This document shows positions 23,501 to 33,300 of a DNA stretch of 64,000 nucleotides, piece after piece (positions within the stretch are counted from its first letter, which is position 1; each line of letters opens with the position of its first letter). Both the position numbers and the translations under genes were made by a program. Origin of the DNA: Pycnococcus provasolii (taxonomy: Eukaryota; Chlorophyta; Pseudoscourfieldiophyceae; Pseudoscourfieldiales); NCBI GenBank assembly GCA_049487715.1, contig CP150569.1, positions 186,001-250,000 on the forward strand, read 5' to 3'. Below the pieces are notes generated by a model. The model worked only from the letters and a program-made list of their open reading frames with translations, had not been told where the DNA came from and did no database searches.

Positions 23501-23652
23501 GCATCTTCCGGCAAACACTTCGCGAGGTCGAGTGCCCAGCGCTCAAGGTCCAAGCTGTCAGCGCCGAGCGCCATGAATCCCGTGTCAGGCGCGCTTATGG
23601 CGTCGGGGAAGTTGTCTTGGAAGAACTGCTTCGTGATTGTTGCGGTGGACAT
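20572..23652 (-). CDS. ACP-like / GNAT-like multidomain protein (1026 aa), polyketide-synthase-associated type
   Basis: ATG at 23652. Residues 1-80 form an acyl-carrier-like domain with LGADSLDLERW, where Ser33 would carry phosphopantetheine. Residues about 135-215 look like a second carrier fold, but the matching site reads GGETQLPFARW, with no Ser, so it is probably inactive. Next comes a winged-helix-like segment (VVLAFVDCGVFDYI ... LHAGMHIMMSLGWM ... YRLTE) resembling the dimerisation part of small-molecule methyltransferases; I see no SAM-binding glycine motif after it. The last 180 residues resemble GNAT-type acyltransferases found with algal and bacterial polyketide synthases (GVYAVTRGRDYY, TDGGAEVVREVPDWRAADEV, NDGFGVLIKY). 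No ketosynthase is present. It may act on a carrier-bound acyl chain; the substrate cannot be inferred. Confidence 0.6.
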   Translation of the reverse strand: MSTATITKQFFQDNFPDAISAPDTGFMALGADSLDLERWALDLAKCLPEDADVSAMTFTEYPTYNELLEYLVEELQDEEEANEEDDVPRGVGEESDDEAEVSTSTHVLAETQQLPDHQQHHAELADSSSKSVIFKVLHDFFSKELPVALKQPDVPFTELCGGETQLPFARWALSLGRSLQESSLCLPVHTDVLDDVVIRKCATLNQLEKHLERLMGITDTRRTLAPAGSDDHHSSERLEGAAMREAVQRRGVTIAPVVLAFVDCGVFDYICRNEWSTLQMVQSTRSGFCIPHGVLHAGMHIMMSLGWMDTRSGPGGEAQYRLTESFPYDDMFGKGAALGAHTVEATFFRAKYAEMLLAYALLLSSIDDARLDWASKLASDMGTVFRCLDNSVVKDKRVCRPIAGNQLEDFDMVKHMRQIRNPILRELMLGGVVVPLLVTLKAACKCCASETHINDTTFATMLPMAAPDALAVQTMRRFLEDADASVSSASSTARALLEETGVLAPRVKFGSDASPTIFTVEGKVSWCRAFHACSAVANLPQILRRCFLVPPGSKLLNATSRNTPLHKLAYHMKYSCFLKAFGHHHCGGVDEIQDRRYHMRSAIVQDEDDTAPMNLLQLRASDLRTFAMEEDCGSLALPWLTRACSKPGMFALDDDGATFDPLEMGRGLVAMMRRAARDTADEVRALPVFVAIAHQLGIVAHDDNDDDNDKPRRVYAPSVYDEALHGSLLMDAHTFYSCAMMAGLFPRGLHADVYPLPTSLFSPRPTAHVSMTRLVTHNGIALRILRPDDTVLVEVTPQQHLAARRFLPDFPHDVTDSAFMTRAPVLSVARFWEYIHWGKDEMCTPEETVRLRYSNHPSGQYGLVDTQTGELLAMLFTQRINTPSMYLRDFPNQAKWATKETFHVAGGRYVQLLDIFSAKSGGRVVRDEKTSGVGSYLRYVAKMLLGMSPDCEGVYAVTRGRDYYRKAAAEGVSYADYVRQVASGKIRDTGINFHTDGGAEVVREVPDWRAADEVNDGFGVLIKYTK

Positions 23653-24530
23653 TGCTTTGTGCTGTGCTGACTTTTTGAATGGAAAAATGACAATGGACGA
23701 ATGAAAGTTGAGAATGAAAGGCGAAGAAGCAGAGGAGCTTAAGCGTAAGCGTTATTTTATTTCTCTTTTTTTCAAGGGAAGAGTCAGCCTAATAAGAGCA
23801 CCACCTCGTGTCCAGCAGTCTGCAGTGCGAGGACCACCACCACCAATACTGTGCATCACGAAGCAAGAGAGCATCACACACGCCCAACAAAGTTGTTAAG
23901 ATATGAAGTACGACGACGACGACGAAGAAAAGCAGCCCGTCAAGAGAATAACAAGGCTCTCTCTCTCTCGCATAGAGCGAGTCAAAGAGGCACATGTGTA
24001 GCATAAGAGTGGTGTATATTCACCAGTGTCTTATTGAATAAGTACGTAAGCAGAGAGATGAAGAGGCCGCCATGACCAACGAGACCGCAAACCAGTGTGT
24101 AAGGCCGTGCAAGACCACGAGGTGGACGAGGGAGCCTGAGAGAGGGGTGAGACGAACCGTCACGGGTTCCCCAACACCAACAACGTTCGGACTCGGAGAG
24201 GGAACAAACAGGGCGAAGGCTTCTCCCATAAAAAACCTCGACCAAAACAAAAACCATCCCTCGGGACCCGACCAAAAACCTCGTTGAATTTGAATTTCCC
24301 CAAATGGCCTTTGGACCAAATGCGCCCCATGGGGAGAAGAAATTGACAGATAGAAAAATATATCACACTGTCTGAACACTCTGAACAGTGGGATTGGTTC
24401 AGTGGTGGTATATTGGCCCGGGGCAAAGGGTTCCCAGAGTTAGGGTTAGGGTTAGGGTTAGGGTTAGGGTTAGGGTTTCCAAGTTTTTCCCCTCCCCCCC
24501 TTTCCCCCCCCACTTTTTGCTTCGTCAAAC
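23653..24530. other. divergent intergenic region (878 bp) with a telomere-like array
   Basis: Promoter space for the ACP/GNAT-like gene (minus) and the RING gene (plus). It contains a six- to seven-unit TTAGGG array at 24438-24478 and a C-rich run just before the RING start codon. No gene seen. Confidence 0.5.
24438..24478 (+). repeat. interstitial TTAGGG array, upstream of the RING gene
   Basis: About six perfect TTAGGG units, ending 53 bases before the RING start codon. Confidence 0.9.
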
Positions 24531-25748
24531 ATGGCGTCCTCCTCCTCATCTGCATCTGCATCTACAGCTCAAGGAGGACTCCGCGAGCAGTTAAGACAGC
24601 GTCAGCAGAAGTGGTTCGACGAACGGGCAGCTTCACTAGAAAGACGAGGTGCTTTGGAGGAACTCGGATTTGGAGGAGAGCAATACCAACAACTTGCACC
24701 GGCTGCATCAAACGCAAACGCAAATCATGTGTCAGCATCCATGCCATTAGCAGCAGCACCACAACAACCACCACAACAGGTCGTCGTTTCTCAGGCATCA
24801 GCATTTTCTGCATCCCATTCAGCAATTCCTCCGTCTGCATCAGCGGCAGCAGCAGACCCGTCAGCGATCCTTGACAAAATCACAGAACGGCTCGCGTCGC
24901 GCATGCGACTCGAACTCAAGTCAGAACTGGAAACTGCCACGGCAACATATCAGAAAAATGAAAGCCAAGTCAACGCGTCCATGGAGTCCTACTTAGCGAG
25001 CGAAATCGCAAGTCACACGTGCCCGATATGCTTCGAGCTCATGCTCGCGCCAACACGGACACCAGTGCTGCTCTTTCCGTGCGGACACACGTTCTGCGAC
25101 GCGTGCCTCAGGCAGCACATCGACGTACACGGCAAGGGACGATGCCCGGTGTGCCGCAAGTCCATCGCCTCGCGCGCGGCGAACGTGCCGCTGCAGCAGC
25201 TCATACAGAGCTACGCCAGCGAGAGAAACCGCGTCAGACCTGCGGTACAGGCGGCACCTATGCTCTCGGCACGTGGCGTGACTGGAGAAAGGTCGCCAGG
25301 AGGAACCACCGACACAAAAAACAACGACGACGGCGATCCCAACCCAGACGCCGCGTCGTACGTTCGCAAGCACAGAACGCTAACAATGCGGCGCCGCATT
25401 CTCGCCAACGAGCACACGGACTCTTCGGTGCAGCTTGGCGAGCTTCGACGACGGCTCGACGCGTCAGCCGTGGTGTCGGCACACCTAGCGGAAGAGGAGG
25501 AGGCGGCTCTCGATCGAGTGAGGCATGCGCAGGAGGAGCTTGAGCTCGTGCGCAGCCATCTGCAGCGACAGGAGGAGACGCAGCGCGCCGTGCAAACGGA
25601 GATGTCCGAGGTGGAGGCGCGTGTCGAGCTGCTGCAACGAACGCTCGCCCCGCTCGACGACGAGCTTGCCAAGGCACGATACATGGTGGAGGCGATGGCA
25701 CCGGAGAGGCTTGGCGAGCTTGACGGCGTTGACAACGACGATATTTGA
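24531..25748 (+). CDS. RING-finger protein with coiled coil, probable E3 ubiquitin ligase (405 aa)
   Basis: ATG at 24531 (MASSSSSASAS). A Ser/Ala/Gln-rich N-terminal third includes a short helix REQLRQRQQKWFDERAASLE. A C3HC4 RING lies at about residues 163-208: CPICFELMLAP, then FPCGHTFCDACLRQH, then GRCPVCRK. All eight metal ligands are present. After a disordered linker, residues about 285-395 form a long Glu/Arg-rich coiled coil. A RING followed by a coiled coil is typical of E3 ligases that dimerise; transfer of ubiquitin is inferred from the family. No substrate-binding domain such as B-box or SPRY is seen. Confidence 0.85.
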   Translation: MASSSSSASASTAQGGLREQLRQRQQKWFDERAASLERRGALEELGFGGEQYQQLAPAASNANANHVSASMPLAAAPQQPPQQVVVSQASAFSASHSAIPPSASAAAADPSAILDKITERLASRMRLELKSELETATATYQKNESQVNASMESYLASEIASHTCPICFELMLAPTRTPVLLFPCGHTFCDACLRQHIDVHGKGRCPVCRKSIASRAANVPLQQLIQSYASERNRVRPAVQAAPMLSARGVTGERSPGGTTDTKNNDDGDPNPDAASYVRKHRTLTMRRRILANEHTDSSVQLGELRRRLDASAVVSAHLAEEEEAALDRVRHAQEELELVRSHLQRQEETQRAVQTEMSEVEARVELLQRTLAPLDDELAKARYMVEAMAPERLGELDGVDNDDI

Positions 25749-25821
25749 CAAAGCGCCATTTTTCTCAAATTACTTTTCCTTGTTACATACATACGTCCAT
25801 TGTACATTTTTTTTCCGTATA

Positions 25822-27102
25822 CTAAATACATTCCCAGACGCACAGCGACGTGTCCCAGCTGGATGACACGACGTGACTGCCATCAGGACTGAAGCATGCC
25901 GAGCTCACGACGTCGTCGTGACCAAGGCACGTGAGCAGGCACTCGCCCGTCGAAGCATCCCAGATGCGTGCGGTGCGGTCTGCACTCGCAGTTACAAATC
26001 GTCTGCCGTTTGCGCTGAACGACGCATCGTGCACCGCGTCGCCATGACCAAGGCACGTGAGCAGACACTCGCCCGTGGAAGCATCCCAGATTCGTGCTGT
26101 ATTGTCGACACTCGCGGACAAGGCACGCGATCCATCTGAGCTGTAACATGCAGAGTTCACAAACCCGTTGTGCCCGTCCATTATCATCGCACTATCCACA
26201 CTGCCGCTTCGCGACGACACGCGCAACGCGCTATCCTTGCGCGACGTGATGACGCGCGTTCCATCCGGGTGCAAGCTTGCTGATGTGAGAAAGATTCCGT
26301 TGTCCGCTTTCACCGTGGACGAGCGAGAGAGAGTGGCGGCATCCCATGTACAGATCGTGCCATCTTCTCCAGCGCTCATGATGTGCGCGTCACCTTCCGT
26401 GAAAATGGCGGAGTTGACGCCAAAGTTGTGCGCCCCCTTGAACGTTCCGATCAGCTTGCCCGTTTGCATATCCCACAAGCGAACATTGCCGTCGGAGCTC
26501 GCGGACACGACGCGCTGGCCTTCTTGACTGCATGATACCGATGTCACGATCTCCATGCCATCCTCCTCCAGCGTAGCTGTACATGTGCCTGTAGACGCGT
26601 CCCAGATGCGCGCGGTGTGGTCTGCACTTGCGGAAACGAAATATGTTCCGCCAGGGCTGTAGCAAGCGTGTCGAATCTCCGACGTGTGTCCTCTGCACTC
26701 GAATAGGCATTTTGCAGGTTTGCTGTTCGTTGCAGGTGTGGTGTTCATCGACGTTGCCGACGCGCTATTCACGTTTGTCTTGTTTTTGTCCTCGCGCATG
26801 AGCGGTGGTAGCGAGAGTGGTTTTCTGCTGCCAGATGATATGGTTCCTTGGCTAAGACGTTGTGAAGTGCCAATCATCACGCCGTCGCTGTCATCCCCGC
26901 TCTGCGTCCGCGAGGGTGAATTTTGGCTCAAGTCACCACCACCACCACCACCACCACCACCATGTGAGTCCGTCTCAACGTTATCACCATCGTCATCAGC
27001 GTTTGAAGGTTCAGGCGCAACGAACGTGTTTCGTCGTAATAATGAGAATGAACGACCTCGTCGGAGACGCTTGGAATTGCATCCCACGAGGCCCAAGCCC
27101 AT
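25822..27102 (-). CDS. WD40-repeat protein, one propeller (426 aa)
   Basis: ATG at 27102 (MGLGLVGCNSKRLRRGRSF). About 130 N-terminal residues are basic and disordered, with a Gly run. Seven WD-type blades follow from about residue 130 to the end: repeated G-H-x(n)-V-x-S-A-x-[FY]-S-x-[DN]-G ... A-R-[IL]-W-D-A-S-T-G, for example SASADHTARIWDASTGTC and SASVDNTARIWDASTGEC. The blades are unusually alike, as in WD40 proteins of signalling scaffolds or NACHT-WD proteins. No catalytic domain. A protein-interaction scaffold by family; partner unknown. The C-terminal end (SSWDTSLCVWECI) closes the propeller. Confidence 0.85.
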   Translation of the reverse strand: MGLGLVGCNSKRLRRGRSFSLLRRNTFVAPEPSNADDDGDNVETDSHGGGGGGGGGDLSQNSPSRTQSGDDSDGVMIGTSQRLSQGTISSGSRKPLSLPPLMREDKNKTNVNSASATSMNTTPATNSKPAKCLFECRGHTSEIRHACYSPGGTYFVSASADHTARIWDASTGTCTATLEEDGMEIVTSVSCSQEGQRVVSASSDGNVRLWDMQTGKLIGTFKGAHNFGVNSAIFTEGDAHIMSAGEDGTICTWDAATLSRSSTVKADNGIFLTSASLHPDGTRVITSRKDSALRVSSRSGSVDSAMIMDGHNGFVNSACYSSDGSRALSASVDNTARIWDASTGECLLTCLGHGDAVHDASFSANGRRFVTASADRTARIWDASTGECLLTCLGHDDVVSSACFSPDGSHVVSSSWDTSLCVWECI

Positions 27103-27294
27103 GACAAACGAAACGCGAAAATACGTGTATCAGGAGACGTCTTTGTACGTAACCAATAGAGCAAGGCCAACCACACTTTACTTAGTTATCGCATCAAATC
27201 CAGCAGTACTGAACAGTAGCACTCACAGCACGACACGGTACATGTATTCAAGCCGAACGTTTCAGTTTTGCAAGCAAGCAAGCTTGATGTGATG

Positions 27295-27320
27295 TGACGT
27301 GACGTGACGTGACGTGACGT
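27295..27320. repeat. GACGT pentanucleotide array
   Basis: About five consecutive TGACG/GACGT units, with two degenerate units before it. GACGT also resembles a CRE/bZIP core, but an array of this form is more likely a microsatellite. Confidence 0.8.
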
Positions 27321-28071
27321 GTTGGCCAAGAAGTGTGGTCCACGCACGGAGCCTGTAAGGAGAACGAATCGAATAATTAAAGTATAACTCGAAGTAAGAA
27401 GAGCAGCAAGGCCTATGGCTAGTAGAAGCCCCAGAGTCAAGTCCTGAGCTAATCAGAATACGTGTAAAATGTATTGCCTACCTATACTAAAGGTATGATT
27501 CGCGCGAACAAGAACCAAGCAACAGGCAAGTAGACTCACGCCAGCGGCGTGACGTGACGTTGGTGTGATGGCCGGCGACGCTGGCGTGATTGGGAGCGGT
27601 GATGATGATGATGGCGTGTGATGAGGCGCCACCCGGAATCGGAAGGGGTTTGCGGCCGGGGAAGTTGGTTGGTCCATTTGTTTTAAAATACCATCTTGTA
27701 TAACGGCAATGGGCAGTGGAGACAGTGGAGTGGGCGACGACAATGGGTAATTTGGTACGGGCAAGGATAGGCCGTCGTCGTTTTCGCCCCATCAACGGTA
27801 TCAGACAGACGGTCTTCATGTGTCAGGAATATGTACCTTTATTTACCGTCAGGTGCCTTCCTAAAGCACTGTCAGACTGTTTCATACCACGCTCTCCATC
27901 CTACTTCTACCACTTCATCGCAGACGCACACAACTGACAACAGGATGTGGCCGTAGACGCAACTTCGTGCGTGAACGTTGGAACCTTTTTCGAATCACGG
28001 ATAAGAGTGCTCACAGCGACGTGATTGAACTACGATAAAAAGAATAGTCGTCGTCGTCAGACGGAATGAAA

Positions 28072-28100
28072 GCCGCCGCCGCCGCCGCCGCCGCCGCCGC
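28072..28100. repeat. GCC trinucleotide array, about 9 units
   Basis: Uninterrupted GCC units in intergenic DNA. Confidence 0.9.
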
Positions 28101-28306
28101 TCTCACGTGATAAAACTGCAGTAGGGTGATAAGTCACTCACTACCAACAAGGATCACACAACAAATACGTTTTTACCTCAGAATAGCGTAATAAGTTCAA
28201 GGTAAAAGTTTACGATTTTTGGTGGGTTGTTGTGCTATTACAAAAATTACGGATGTGTAGGATTTTTAAAAAGAGAAAAAGATCAACGATCGGATGATGG
28301 TGGTTC

Positions 28307-29272
28307 TTAGTACTCGAGCCAACTTTCGTACGGCATACTGCTCGAGCTGTCCACAAGGTAGCTGCTCAGTCCACCGCACGCCATGAGCGTGTGCGCAACC
28401 ACGTCGTCGTAGTCGCTTTTCGAGCACTCCTTGAGGTTCGGCATCGCAATGTCACGCGTGACGGCGTCGCGGGCAAGCGTGCTCGACTTGCGCGCGGATA
28501 TCAGCTCGCGCAGGCGACGGTCAAGCTGCGCACTTCCACCCTTCTCCGCGAGAATCGCATCCCAGTCGTGATAGCGCACAAAGTGACCAAGCAGCCAGAC
28601 ACGCTCCTCCGCCAACGAGGCGTAGTGTCCTGTCTGGTCGTCAGCACAGCGCACGGTGGCAAGTATGTCGTCACGCGCCTCCTCGTCGAGCGCGAGCACG
28701 AGGTCGTGCGCGTCTAAGTCGGTCACCTCGAAGCTTCTGCGTGGTGTGGTAACGGTCTGCTTTGAAATGTTCAACGGGGAGAGCACGGAAATGAGCCCAG
28801 CCGTCTGCTCGAGCTCCATGGGTTCGGCGTGCTGCGTGCCGCAGCTGAGCGGGTATATGGCTCGCGCGTACCCACGCCAGTCTAACATGCGCTGGGTGAG
28901 TCCCTCGGCGAGCCTCGAGGTTGTGTGGTCTCGGTCGACAAAGAGGACGTTGAGGTAGTAGCGCGACCAGTCTACGGCAGGCACCTCGAAGTCGACGCCG
29001 TTGCGAAGCCACGTTCCTCCACGCTGCTGCTGCGACTGCTGCGACTGCTGCGAGTCCGACGACGCCATTTCTTCCTGAGACGACTGAGACGACGCACGAC
29101 ACAACAAAGACTTCCCTCGAGAGGCAAAAGACGTGCTGCCAGGTCTCGCATGACACACACCTGCCACTGGCTTGGGAGTGAGAGCACCACCACCAAGGAC
29201 ACCACCAGCACCACGATGGTTTCCACCAGCACCACGAGAAGCTCCTCCCAGGGATAAATGTGCAAGTGACAT
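28307..29272 (-). CDS. low-molecular-weight phosphatase-like protein with plastid-type N-terminus; catalytic Cys missing (321 aa)
   Basis: The frame is open to 29479, but the first ATG suited to a leader is at 29272 (MSLAHLSLGGASRGAGG), followed by about 90 residues rich in Ser, Ala, Gly and Arg, a likely transit peptide. The core begins at DWSRYYLNVLFVDRDHTTSRLAEG (about residues 104-127). It aligns with the phosphate loop of low-molecular-weight protein tyrosine phosphatases, VLFVCxxNxxRSxxAE, but with Asp where the nucleophilic Cys should be. Later parts (DLDAHDLVLALDEEARDDIL, LLGHFVRYHDWD) fit the same fold. Plants and algae have such plastid-targeted relatives; the function is not established. 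Without the Cys a classical phosphatase reaction is unlikely. Confidence 0.7.
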   Translation of the reverse strand: MSLAHLSLGGASRGAGGNHRGAGGVLGGGALTPKPVAGVCHARPGSTSFASRGKSLLCRASSQSSQEEMASSDSQQSQQSQQQRGGTWLRNGVDFEVPAVDWSRYYLNVLFVDRDHTTSRLAEGLTQRMLDWRGYARAIYPLSCGTQHAEPMELEQTAGLISVLSPLNISKQTVTTPRRSFEVTDLDAHDLVLALDEEARDDILATVRCADDQTGHYASLAEERVWLLGHFVRYHDWDAILAEKGGSAQLDRRLRELISARKSSTLARDAVTRDIAMPNLKECSKSDYDDVVAHTLMACGGLSSYLVDSSSSMPYESWLEY

Positions 29273-30362
29273 GCTTCTTCGAAATGAGAAATGGGGAAGG
29301 GTGTGCAGAAATGGAAATGGAAGCCAGAGGCGGCTAGGAGAAGAAGCTTGAAGAGGCTTGCGACAAAGAACGAAAGGGGGAAAGAAACAGGGAAGGGAGT
29401 GTGTGGTTCCAAACGCGTTTTCGGGGCCGGGGTGTCGGGGGCTCTTTCCCCTCTCTTTCTCCCCTCTTTCTCCCCTCATCTCAGGGTGGCCTCCATGGCC
29501 ACCTTCCCTAGGTGGCCCCTCTGGCGGTCTGGCCTCTCTCTCCCCTCTCTCTCCCCTCTCTCTCCCCTCTCTCTCTACTCTTTCAGGGTGGCCTCATATG
29601 GCGGGGCCCCTCTTCCTCGGTTCCCCGGGCAGCCGGGCTCCTCTCCCCTCTTTCAGGGTGGCCTCCTCTCCCAGGGCTCTTTCAGGGTTGCCTCATATGG
29701 CTCCACCAGGGCCTCTCTTTCTCCCCTCTTTTCAGGGGTGGCCTCCTCTCCCAGGGCTCTTTCCGGGTTGTGCCTCCATGATGGCCCCTCTGCGCTCTTT
29801 CTGCCCTCTTTGTTTTCTCTTCTCTTCTCTTCTTCTTGTTTTTCTCTTGCTTGTTGCAAGCTTGTGCAAGTCTTGTCACTTGTGTTGTGGTTCTTTTTTT
29901 CCAACGGCCTCCTCCAATGGCTCGCTCGCATGAAGCCATACATAACCCTCAACAAGTTAACAGAATTAGAATTGAGCAAGTCGAACTACCGGGTAGGGGA
30001 CTGCACTCACGGATCAGAGAGTCTGCTCTTTTTACGGGGACTCTATCGTAGGGGTGGTACTGTAAGTACTGTACTGTACGGCTACTGTACAGTAAAGCGC
30101 GCGCCTCCATGGTAAAGTAGAAGGAGGATGGTAAGGGTATGACGGGATCCCTTTCAGGTCAAAAGGTAAGGGTAAACTTTACCAGCAGACCTATCGTACC
30201 GTATGTGGTTAGGGTTTCCAGAGAACCGGTTAGGGTTACGGTAGCATGATGGACCCAATGGAGGCTGCCAGGTGTCCCTTCGACCCCTTGGAAATGCCGT
30301 TTATGCGTTTTTCCCGGCCGCATTTTTATTATTTGCCTTAACAAAAAGCATTTGCGTGCGTG
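29273..30362. other. intergenic, 1.1 kb, pyrimidine-rich degenerate repeats
   Basis: The stretch 29440-29830 is full of CTCTCTCCCC and of a recurring block TTTCAGGGTGGCCTC (around 29480, 29582, 29653, 29690, 29728). ORFs crossing it translate to low-complexity Leu/Ser/Pro and are not accepted as genes. Near 30043 is CTATCGTAG; at 30058-30093 there are alternating TACTGTAC palindromes. Two GGTTAGGGTT motifs at 30207-30240 lie about 125 bases before the next gene. Confidence 0.5.
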
Positions 30363-33300
30363 ATGGCCGCATGCAAGCTCGTCTTTCACAGCCGGCCATG
30401 TCGCGGCTTTGTCGTTTTGATGTTTTCATGGAGGATTATTTTTCTTATGGCGGTATCCTTAACAACGTTATGGTTTGGTTTGGTTGACGTGGTGGTGGTT
30501 TCAGCTTCTCCTTTGGTGGATGATGCTCCTTTGCCCTCTAGCTCTCTAGGAGCAGGAGGAGGTAAGGTTCGCTCACTCCTCGTCATCATTTTCATCTGAT
30601 TCGTCGTCGTCAACCTCGTCTTACAAGCAGAGTTTTGGTGCGCTCGCCGCGGGAAACGACGCACACGCCCCTCTCCAAAATGCTTCCCTTTCCTCAGCTC
30701 AGACATTGTGCGATCGTATACCCACGTGCGTTGGAATCACGCGCAACGTTCGTGTCAAGTCAGCCACCTTCTACCTCAAGTCGTCGAAAAATCATAACGC
30801 CGACGCGTCGTGGGTCTCGTACATCAAAACCGCACCAGACTCGTCGCCGTCATACAACTTCACCGCAGGTAACCTTGACGTCGGACTGCGAGAAAACTCG
30901 AGAACTGTTCAAATATTGCACCCATCGTCGTGCAAAACCAACTTCTCGTGGGTACCACCACTCAGCGGGTGGAATCGTCCAGACCGAACGAGCAGCCTGT
31001 GCCAGCACCTCGGCGACATCACGCTGCGACTGAAACATGTATCTTCCTCCTCCTCCTCCTCCTCCTCCTGGCATACGTACGCGAGCGCGTGGGGCTCACA
31101 AGCTCCCAACGCCGCCGTACCCACGCCGCCGTCACAGCTTCCTGCGGGAGTGTTTGCACGCGACGATATTACGAACGCGCTCACGGAGGACACGACGACG
31201 ACGACAGAAGCATGCCCCTATGGCATACGCACGCCGACGCGACTCACACGATCGCAAAACAGCGACTCGCCCCATTTCGAAACGACGCGAGTCAGCGAGT
31301 GCATGCCACAGCCACTCCAGAGCTCTATGCCATTTCCGCTCAAAGTCACGCGCGAATTCTCCCTCGACGATAACAAGAACTTAGCCATGACGTGGACGCT
31401 AGAAAATCCTCAAACGGCAACATCTGCGATCCGTGTCGGAGGATTCGGGTTCGTGGTAGCGGCTGATGACGACACGGGCGGCATGCAGCTTCCTCAAATC
31501 GCCGCGACGAACTCGTTCGTCGAGGCTTCGCCGAATGCAGGCGGCGGGTACGCAGAGTGGGTGCGTGTGGTGGGCAACGAAACGTTGCTAGTCATCCCCA
31601 ATACAAAGAAAGGCGGTGCGCCGCTTGAGGCGTGGCGACCCGTCATGGAGGACTGCGGCTTCAGCGGAAGCATGAGCGAGTGGGTCGTGCACAGCGAGGC
31701 GTGGGCGGAAGAGTGGCAGAGAAACACGCAGCATCCATTCACGACTATGGATGAGGCGCTCAACAAAACGGGAATCTGGCCTGAGCCACACTACAGCCCG
31801 TGGCCCAACTGGCATGGCCATGGCACCGTTCGTGCCACGGTGCGCCCGCTCAACCCGCCCACCGGAGTGACGCTCGCGCCAGGACAGACTGCGTCGTACA
31901 GCGTGTCTCTCGTTCCCACGAACGATTCCCCCCAAAAAACGAACGACGCAATGCACGCAAACGGAGCCGCCGTCGTGCGCGCGGTGCCCGGATTCATTGT
32001 GCCCGTCGACGTCAGCACCGCCGCGCTCTACGTAGCACCGCCGGCGAACGCCAAGCTGACCTCCGCAGAAGCCTCGCCGACCGGGGCCATCGCTCTGGGC
32101 TCTCCTCACGCCACCCTCTCAGCCTCCGGATTTGTCAAGATTCCCATGCAGGCGCAGCGCCCCGATGCACGCGTTCGCGTCGTGCTGAATTTCACCGACG
32201 GATCGAGCATTGCCGTGCAGCTCGCGACAGTCATTGCGCAGGTTGATGCCGCGGCGGCGTACGGGAAGCACCTCGCGAACGATGCCTGGCTGCCACGCCA
32301 CTACCCCGATCCTTTCGGACGGTCCGCCTCGGCAATGCCGTACGATCGCGAGGATCGCGCGATCGTGCTCGACGACAGCCGAGCGTACGACGTGGGTTTG
32401 TCTGACGACGCAGGAGCCGGGCAGACGCTCGCCCTCGCGACGCGCGTCGCCGGGGCTGCGAATGCCGACGAGGCGGCTCGGCTGAGCGAGTATGCCGAAA
32501 ACACGCTCCTCGGAGTCAAGCCTGATGTCGGCCGCGGTCCGCTGCGGTCGCTCCAAGAGGAGGACTGGACGGTGCGCATGACGATGTTCTACTACACATG
32601 CAAAGTGCAGGATCCTAAAAATCCGAGCCCGTGGTGCAAGGCGCACTATAACACGTCGTATTTCGAGCACAACTACACAGAAATGCCGAAGTGCGGCCAG
32701 CCGGTTCTCGGAGGTCCCATCTGGTGCATGACGGAGGATATGGCAAATATGACGTACCGTGGCTACAACGTTCCCCATCAGACGGCTGTGCACTACGCTC
32801 TCTACACCGCAGCGCGCTTCAACGAGCACGTCGCGGCGAAGCTGCCTCACGACTGGGAAACGTACTTGTACCGTGCCGGTCACACCGCCGTGGCGCTTGG
32901 CACGCCGAACGTTGGGCTAATGGACGGCACGATTTTCCGATTCGTGCTGGAAGCTCTGCAGGAGGAAGCGCGCGGCGACGGCAACGTGACACAATGGCAA
33001 ACGCTCGCTGACCAGCTCACGGCGAACATGAAGAGTCGTGCGCAGCAGTTTGCGGCGATGACGTTTCCCTACGGCAGCGAGTTCAACTTTGACTCTACAG
33101 GGCAGGAGGAGGTGTACGTCTGGCTGCACTACTTTAATTATACGTCGCTTGCGCATGACACGATGCTCAGCGTGCGCAGCTACATGCGACGATTTCCCAG
33201 CTACCTCTACAACGGCGCGGCACGAAGCTACGGCGACCTGGGCAACAATGGCAAGTGGTTCGTGAACAAGGGCGTTTCGCGAGGAAGCTTCCACTACCGC

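Larger units (their letters stand above)
27103..28306. other. intergenic, 1.2 kb, no gene; short repeats
   Basis: No supported gene. It holds a GACGT array at 27295-27320, a related GTGACGTGACGTTG stretch at 27549-27562, and a GCC array at 28072-28100. Short ORFs here lack good composition. Confidence 0.5.

Noticed and set aside
29291-30115. 274-codon plus-strand ORF
   Set aside because: It translates the CTCTCTCCCC and TTTCAGGGTGGCCTC repeats into low-complexity sequence; no start context or family.
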